Assembly: GCF_042675965.1 (NCBI RefSeq)
Contig: NZ_JBHTKJ010000045.1
Coordinates: forward strand, 1-17,659
DNA length: 17,659 bases
Direction of reading: 5' to 3'
Source: Virgibacillus_R byunsanensis
Lineage (GTDB): Bacteria; Bacillota; Bacilli; Bacillales; Amphibacillaceae
Both the position numbers and the translations under genes were made by a program. Shown here piece by piece: positions 14,155-17,659 of the stretch (position 1 is its first letter; every line of letters begins with the position of its first letter). Below the pieces are notes generated by a model. It saw nothing but the letters and a program-made list of their open reading frames with translations, was not told the origin of the DNA and ran no database searches.

Positions 14155-14553
14155 ATGCAGAAACTTCAGTTTGAGTCGGCATGGGACAAGACAGTATCCA
14201 AGAAACATCGTAAAATAATTGAGGACGCCTTCGCTAGCACAGAATTCCTACTCGATGACAGTATTCAGGTTACATCGTTATGGCAAGCGTTGAATCATAA
14301 AGGAAATTTATTAGTAACCACACTTGTACATAATACTACTCAACAATCTTTTTCCTTTCAGAATACAAAGCTCCGTTACGTTGAAGATAATTTGGTAATT
14401 GCAGAGCATACATTTACAATTCCAGCATTTGTCGTTGAGCCAAAAACGAGTATACCTTGGACGTTTATTTTTCCTAAAGAAAGTCTTGTGAGTAGTACTA
14501 CATTTCAAGATGGGGATATCGAGATCGTTAAGGAAGAAAAATCCAGCGATTAA
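14155..14553 (+). CDS. SLAP-domain protein
   Basis: A 132-residue protein that is essentially one SLAP domain, a family found beside S-layer and accessory secretion genes of Bacillus relatives. It begins FESAWDKTVSKKHRKIIEDA (6-25), then GNLLVTTLVHNTTQQSFSFQ (50-69) and LRYVEDNLVIAEHTF, and ends with the marker PKTSIPWTFIFPKESLV (96-112) and a charged tail. It has no signal peptide or membrane span, so this copy is predicted cytoplasmic, and no S-layer or SecA2 gene is in the window. AGAGGAGTG about 6 nt before ATG supports the start. It converges on a GNAT gene with a 4-nt overlap of the 3' ends. The mechanism is unknown. Confidence 0.75.
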   Translation: MQKLQFESAWDKTVSKKHRKIIEDAFASTEFLLDDSIQVTSLWQALNHKGNLLVTTLVHNTTQQSFSFQNTKLRYVEDNLVIAEHTFTIPAFVVEPKTSIPWTFIFPKESLVSSTTFQDGDIEIVKEEKSSD

Positions 14554-15083
14554 TTATTTTTATTCAGCCATTCATCTTCTAAAATACTCATTTCCCATAA
14601 GCTCCAATAGGCACTTCCAACTTTTCGATAATCTCTGATCAAACCCTCTTTCGTAAAACCAGCTTTTTGATAACAAGATATAGCAGATTTATTAAAATCG
14701 AATACACCGAGACTAACTCTATGTAACTTTAAAGTATCAAATGCCATTTTCAATACATCTTCTATCATTCGTTGGCCTATACCTTGTCCTCTCAAACCTT
14801 CACCACCAATTAAGACTCTACCTATTCTTGCAGATCCATTCTCTCTGTCAATTTTCCCTAAAGAAATGTGACCAATAGTTTCCCGTGAATCCTGAAGTAT
14901 AACATTATAAGCAAATGTAGTAGCATTGGCATGGTTAGCATCTTTTATATAGTTAAGTAACTGAAGTTCATCTAATGGGTAATTGAACCCTGGACCGGCC
15001 CATTGCATTAAAAATTCTTCAGAATCAATCCAATTCATCAACTGCTTGAAATCAGATTGGTCAAAATACTCAAGTTTAATCAT
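14550..15083 (-). CDS. RimJ/RimL-type GNAT acetyltransferase
   Basis: A 177-residue GNAT of the RimJ/RimL subgroup (Acetyltransf_3-like). Features in order: opening IKLEYFDQSDFKQLMNWI, the strand pair NVILQDSRETIGHISLGKID (60-79), motif A with RIGRVLIGGEGLRGQGIGQR (86-105; loop R98-G-Q-G-I-G), and motif B VFDFNKSAISCYQKAGFTKE (127-146). The closing region has the DYRKVGSAYWSLWEMSIL pattern typical of this subgroup. Such enzymes acetylate N-terminal amines of ribosomal proteins or small amines; the substrate here cannot be told. AAGGATGAG 5 nt before ATG supports the start. It overlaps the SLAP gene tail by 4 nt. All core residues are intact. Confidence 0.88.
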   Translation of the reverse strand: MIKLEYFDQSDFKQLMNWIDSEEFLMQWAGPGFNYPLDELQLLNYIKDANHANATTFAYNVILQDSRETIGHISLGKIDRENGSARIGRVLIGGEGLRGQGIGQRMIEDVLKMAFDTLKLHRVSLGVFDFNKSAISCYQKAGFTKEGLIRDYRKVGSAYWSLWEMSILEDEWLNKNN

Positions 15084-15139
15084 ACATACTCATCCTTTTT
15101 ATTTATTTGCTTCGTCAATGTTATTCCTGTATTGACCAA

Positions 15140-15388
15140 TTAATTACTATTTAGATCCTTTAACGCTTTTTTTGCTTTTTCATAATCCTTTGCGAAGACT
15201 TTAATAGTGTGAGGTGAACCTTTACTTCCAGTAATCATAAACTCATGCTTTTCTCTGGTACTCACTTTAAATTTTCTAATACCCTCAGCTCTTAGTTTGT
15301 CCTTGGCTTGTAAAAGCTCCCCTGCATGCAATGTTGTATAAACAGAAAACGTTCTAGCAAAAAATGTTTCATATATCCATCTAAACAT
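15140..15388 (-). CDS. Small unknown protein, DUF2007-like pattern
   Basis: An 82-residue protein. After a hydrophobic N-terminus (FRWIYETFFARTFSV) the body reads YTTLHAGELLQAKDKLRAEG, a central strand REKHEFMITGSKGSP and IKVFAKDYEKAKKALKDL. This strand-helix-strand-helix order, with a ligand-like loop between and a closing 'DYEKAKKAL' helix, resembles DUF2007-type small signalling domains, but I cannot assign it with certainty. GAGGTGAAAC a few bases before ATG supports translation. It stands alone, 57 bp upstream of the GNAT start on the same strand. Confidence 0.55.
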   Translation of the reverse strand: MFRWIYETFFARTFSVYTTLHAGELLQAKDKLRAEGIRKFKVSTREKHEFMITGSKGSPHTIKVFAKDYEKAKKALKDLNSN

Positions 15389-15561
15389 TTTGTTTCACCT
15401 CATTTACATCTAGTGTTCACTTCACGTTAAGACGTATAAAGAGTATATAGAAAGCTAGTTTGATATATTTCATTGGATCAAAAAGATACTACAAGTACCA
15501 CCGAACTAAAGAAAAATTACTAATAATGCTCAACTTACTAAAATACCTACTATATATTGTT

Positions 15562-15917
15562 TCACTTTCCTTTCCCCGTACGCCTATCAAAAAGTTGAAG
15601 ATAAATTATCACAGCAGACATACAAAATACACCACTTATAAACCAAATATAAAAAAGGATTTGCCCACCTACAGTTGGAGAATCAAAAATAAAATAACTG
15701 AGTAAAAATAATCCAAATGTGCGCATAACTTTGGAGTTAAAAATGTGTCTAACTTTGGCTTTTGAACCGAAAACTTTGGCCACTTCCAGCTGATCTTTGG
15801 CCAGCTTGATATAATCTTTGGCTTTTTCGCTGGAATCTTTGGCTTTTGATCATTTTTAAACTTTAATATATACTTTCCACCACTAGGTGTCATTACTGTT
15901 GGAATATTCGTCAACAT
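15562..15917 (-). pseudogene. Frameshifted membrane protein with heptad PK repeats
   Basis: From ATG 15917 the frame reads a short N-terminus (MLTNIPTVMTPSGGKYILKF) and then five tandem seven-residue units of the form [K/W]-P-K-[I/F/L]-x-x-x: KPKIPAK, KPKIISS, WPKISWK, WPKFSVQ, KPKLDTF. Just after FLTPK the frame is lost. One base restored in AAGTTATG joins it to VMRTFGLFLLSYFIFDS, a membrane span, then QILFYIWFISGVFCMSAVII, a second span, and a basic tail, ending at 15562. The repaired protein has about 118 residues: basic repeat region followed by two spans. The repeats are also visible in DNA as CTTTGGC recurring about every 21 bp. Only weak start signal (AAGG, 10 nt away). The family is unknown to me. 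Confidence 0.55.
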
Positions 15918-15969
15918 TAACCATTTTCCTTGCCCAGAACTCCACCGTTAGAGATAAAGATTATATAAT

Positions 15970-16080
15970 GTGGCAATTCAATCTGGTTATTACTACCGAA
16001 CCCGTGACGTCCACTGGATAAATGAGCTGGGAACTATTGAACAGGATAGTAGTTATACACCTTTTATTTATGTGAACTAA
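15970..16080 (+). pseudogene. 3' fragment of an unidentified gene
   Basis: A 36-codon open frame ending in TAA reads VAIQSGYYYRTRDVHWINEL followed by GTIEQDSSYTPFIYVN. Its composition (Tyr, Trp, Arg, Asp in ordered alternation) looks like real protein, and it is followed at once by a strong hairpin terminator. There is no start codon or ribosome binding site, and a stop lies a few codons upstream in the same frame. I take it as the tail of a plus-strand gene whose 5' part was lost when the neighbouring DNA was rearranged. I do not recognise the family. Confidence 0.35.
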
Positions 16081-16082
16081 GT

Positions 16083-16110
16083 AGAGAGGGGACCCCTCTC
16101 TTTATTATAA
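16083..16110. terminator. Strong hairpin terminator
   Basis: AGAGAGGG pairs perfectly with CCCTCTCT around GAC (16083-16101). On the plus strand it is followed by TTATTAT and would end the fragment at 15970-16080. On the minus strand it lies 4 bp after the anti-sigma gene stop and is followed by ACTTAG, so it may also end the sigma operon, less efficiently. Confidence 0.75.
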
Positions 16111-16881
16111 TGAGTTAGCTATCTCAACAATTTCTTCTTTAGCTAGTTCACCCCTAATTGAAAAATAAAAGCTTTGGGTCACCCAAAACAACTCTGAAAC
16201 ATCATTTTTAAATAGTAGCAATTGTGCTTGATAGTCATTTATAACAATCGATTCTACTTGTGTATCATCGTTATCAACTGTCACTCCAGAACTAAACGAA
16301 TCTCCCACTTGTTTTTGGTTGATGGTAAATTTACGTTGATCTCCTTCATAATGTAACAAAATATCATCACTTAGTTCCCCTTTTATCATCATAACGGTTA
16401 CACTTTCCAAGACAAATTCTTCAGGAACAAATTTGGGAAGGGTTATGGTGAAGGCTGTTTCTTGTCGGGCCTCTTCTAAATTTAATTGTTTCGTAATCAT
16501 TTCAGAGTCTTCTATAATTACGTATTCATCTGAACTAGGGGGTCTTTCACTGGCTGGTCCTTTATCCCCTACCTTCGTAAACAGTTGAACAACCGATCCT
16601 TGGATATTATGAAAAACTTCCGTTAATTTACTATACGCTACACCACTTTGCGGTAATGCAAATACAAGTGAGGCAATCAGAAAAATTGCTGCAGCAGCAA
16701 AAACGAACTTATTTTTAAAGTACCGGGATTTAGTAGAACCAGATCGTTGTTTACTTAATCTGTGATGGATTTGCTGCCAGGACTCCTCTGAAGACATAGG
16801 TGGAACTGGACTATTTTCTAACTCACTATGAATAGCTTCTTTCGTTATTCGGTCCAGTTTTTCATCGTTTAAATTCTTCAT
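16105..16881 (-). CDS. Membrane anti-sigma factor, DUF4367 type
   Basis: A 258-residue predicted anti-sigma factor for the ECF sigma gene just upstream. Residues 1-58 are cytoplasmic and helical (EKLDRITKEAIHSELENSPV and SSEESWQQIHHRL), the part expected to bind the sigma factor; the HxxxCxxC zinc anti-sigma motif is absent. Residues 59-78 (FVFAAAAIFLIASLVFALPQ) are the single membrane span. Residues 80-258 are extracellular, with LEEARQETAFTITLPKFVPE starting a DUF4367 domain (about 130-256). The gene overlaps the sigma stop by 4 nt (ATGA), so the pair is co-translated. It would hold the sigma factor inactive until an envelope signal, likely by proteolysis as in related pairs. The signal cannot be inferred. 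Confidence 0.85.
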   Translation of the reverse strand: MKNLNDEKLDRITKEAIHSELENSPVPPMSSEESWQQIHHRLSKQRSGSTKSRYFKNKFVFAAAAIFLIASLVFALPQSGVAYSKLTEVFHNIQGSVVQLFTKVGDKGPASERPPSSDEYVIIEDSEMITKQLNLEEARQETAFTITLPKFVPEEFVLESVTVMMIKGELSDDILLHYEGDQRKFTINQKQVGDSFSSGVTVDNDDTQVESIVINDYQAQLLLFKNDVSELFWVTQSFYFSIRGELAKEEIVEIANSL

Positions 16882-17447
16882 GAAGTCTCACCATCTTCCG
16901 CATCAATTTGTGTAGCTAATACACTTTTCAACTTAATCCTAGCTCGATGAACACGAGACTTTGTTGCACCAATACTAATCCCTAAAGCTTCTGCAATTTC
17001 CTTATCCTGCAGTTCATATTCATATTTTAAAATGATCACTTCCCTATACTCAGGCGGTTCTAAACTGCGAATATTTTGCTGTACCAAATTTTTGAGAAAC
17101 TTATCTTCTACTATTTTTTCCACAGATGAATTTTCCTCGTAAAATGACTCTTCATCTTGATAGACGTCGTCAACAGGAAAATCGTTTCTTCTCTTTAACT
17201 TCCGGAGAAAATCAATCGCAGTTCTCGTTGTGATTGTTCCGATCCATGCGCCCATTTTATTACCATCTTCAAGCGAATCAATACGTTGAAATACTTTCAA
17301 AAATGTCTCTTGTAATACATCTTGTGCTAAGTAATCATCTTTAACGATGAAAAAAGCTGTTTTATATACCCGATGGTAATACATATCGAAAATTATTTTT
17401 TCATAATTAGCCTGTTGCGTTGACTGCTTCTTTTTTTTAAACAACAT
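16878..17447 (-). CDS. ECF RNA polymerase sigma factor
   Basis: A 189-residue sigma-70 family ECF factor. After a basic start (LFKKKKQS), region 2 covers about residues 14-85: YEKIIFDMYYHRVYKTAFFI, the core-binding DYLAQDVLQETFLKVFQ and the -10 recognition helix GAWIGTITTRTAIDFLRKLK. An acidic linker (DDVYQDEESFYEENSSVEK) leads to region 4 (about 125-178), with LEPPEYREVIILKYEYELQD and the helix-turn-helix IAEALGISIGATKSRVHRAR for the -35 element. It directs RNA polymerase to a stress regulon; which one is unknown. AAGGGGG 4-5 nt before ATG fixes the start. The DUF4367 anti-sigma gene overlaps its end. I looked for an autoregulatory GAAAC...CGT promoter upstream and did not find a convincing one. 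Confidence 0.92.
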   Translation of the reverse strand: MLFKKKKQSTQQANYEKIIFDMYYHRVYKTAFFIVKDDYLAQDVLQETFLKVFQRIDSLEDGNKMGAWIGTITTRTAIDFLRKLKRRNDFPVDDVYQDEESFYEENSSVEKIVEDKFLKNLVQQNIRSLEPPEYREVIILKYEYELQDKEIAEALGISIGATKSRVHRARIKLKSVLATQIDAEDGETS

Positions 17448-17501
17448 CGTTCCCCCTTACTAGAATGGGTCATGTATTAAAGGGTGTTTTCGTAAAGTCT
17501 G

Positions 17502-17593
17502 TTGCCTTTAAGAGAATAGATATAGACTGCGACATAACTTAAAAACACGATCAGTGCTCTGCTACGCTACGGAAAGCGTACAAAAATAGCTTC
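17502..17593 (+). repeat. Third copy of the dispersed repeat, cut by the IS end
   Basis: AATAGATATAGACTGCGACA followed by TAACTT matches, in the same direction, the reversed right end of the complete element (AATAGATATAAAATGCGACG then TAACTT), and further in GCTACGGAAAG matches its arm. The copy stops at 17593, exactly where the tnpB element right end begins, so it is most likely interrupted by that insertion. Confidence 0.65.
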
Positions 17594-17659
17594 GTGAACT
17601 ACTCCCACCACTTACCACCCTTACGGGTTGTTTGAAGTGGGGGCTTCTTGGGTAATCGT
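17594..17659 (-). mobile_element. Right end of an IS200/IS605-type tnpB element
   Basis: Read on the minus strand, the end of the window holds the usual 3' end of a Bacillales tnpB element: a CCCCCACTTC arm, an AACCC-GTAA-GGGT hairpin, AAGTGGTGGG pairing back to the first arm, and the end GTAGTTCAC. The same bases are the 3' part of the omega (reRNA) scaffold, which is transcribed through the tnpB 3' end; the guide would be the flank just outside (from 17593 down, starting GAAGCTATTTTTGTACGC). The left end, and whether tnpA is present, lie outside the window. Confidence 0.75.
17621..17659 (-). CDS. tnpB: TnpB RNA-guided nuclease, C-terminal codons only
   Basis: Twelve codons, TITQEAPTSNNP, followed by TAA at 17621-17623, run in from beyond the window edge. 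The ITQEAP ending is typical of TnpB proteins of IS605/IS1341-type elements, and it overlaps the element's 3' hairpin as usual. TnpB is an RNA-guided endonuclease that cuts the vacated donor site and helps keep the element. Integrity of the rest, including the RuvC acidic residues, cannot be judged from this window. Confidence 0.65.
   Translation of the reverse strand, partial: TITQEAPTSNNP

Noticed and set aside
15460..15705. An 81-codon plus-strand frame rich in Lys, Tyr and Thr
   Set aside because: Opposite the coherent frameshifted membrane protein; no start signal and low complexity.
1..17659. The window as a prophage or integrative island
   Set aside because: No integrase, structural phage genes, tRNA attachment site or conjugation genes are present; only an IS605-type end and dispersed repeats.

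Overview
The window looks like chromosomal DNA of a low-GC, spore-former-type Bacillaceae. The reasons are AT-rich codon use, strong AGGAGG-type ribosome binding sites, and families typical of that group: CBO0543-like, DUF4870, UPF0316/DUF2179, SLAP domain, and an ECF sigma factor with a DUF4367 anti-sigma partner. The Virgibacillus/Oceanobacillus side of the family is my guess from general resemblance; nothing here proves a genus.

Layout. 1-113 is one arm of a dispersed repeat, cut by the window edge. 227-4770 holds a GNAT acetyltransferase, a CBO0543-like membrane protein, a HEAT-like protein, a six-unit GCTGATAA array, a membrane-anchored coiled-coil protein, a compact type I toxin-antitoxin module (22-residue holin-like toxin on the minus strand, converging antisense RNA on the plus strand) and a second GNAT. 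4771-5406 holds two decayed small genes. 5407-10062 holds a DUF389 membrane protein, a GNAT/DUF4181-like operon whose last gene is cut by an in-frame stop, a DUF4870 protein, an SDR oxidoreductase and a UPF0316 protein. 10307-11648 is a nucleoside hydrolase abutting a broken Imm-5-like immunity gene. 11688-12242 is a complete ~555-bp palindromic MITE-like repeat. 12393-15388 has a small TM protein, a NERD-domain protein with a C-terminal Cys cluster, an unknown protein, a SLAP-domain protein, a fourth GNAT and an 82-residue unknown. 15562-16110 holds a frameshifted membrane protein with heptad [K/W]PK repeats and an orphan 3' gene fragment with its terminator. 16105-17447 is an ECF sigma/anti-sigma operon. 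17502-17659 is a third repeat copy interrupted by the right end of an IS200/IS605-type tnpB element, including the last tnpB codons and the 3' part of its omega RNA.

How the parts relate. Most genes are short, single or in pairs, with little shared pathway. Four GNATs, several small membrane proteins and at least four broken genes give the look of an accessory, decaying region. The clear functional units are the type I toxin-antitoxin pair (antisense RNA against the toxin mRNA 3' end, plus a hairpin that would bury the toxin ribosome binding site), the sigma/anti-sigma pair (4-nt overlap, likely stoichiometric co-expression) and the tnpB/omega RNA end. No tRNA, rRNA, CRISPR array or replication origin was seen. 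All positions and pairings were worked out by eye; none was checked by database search or folding software.
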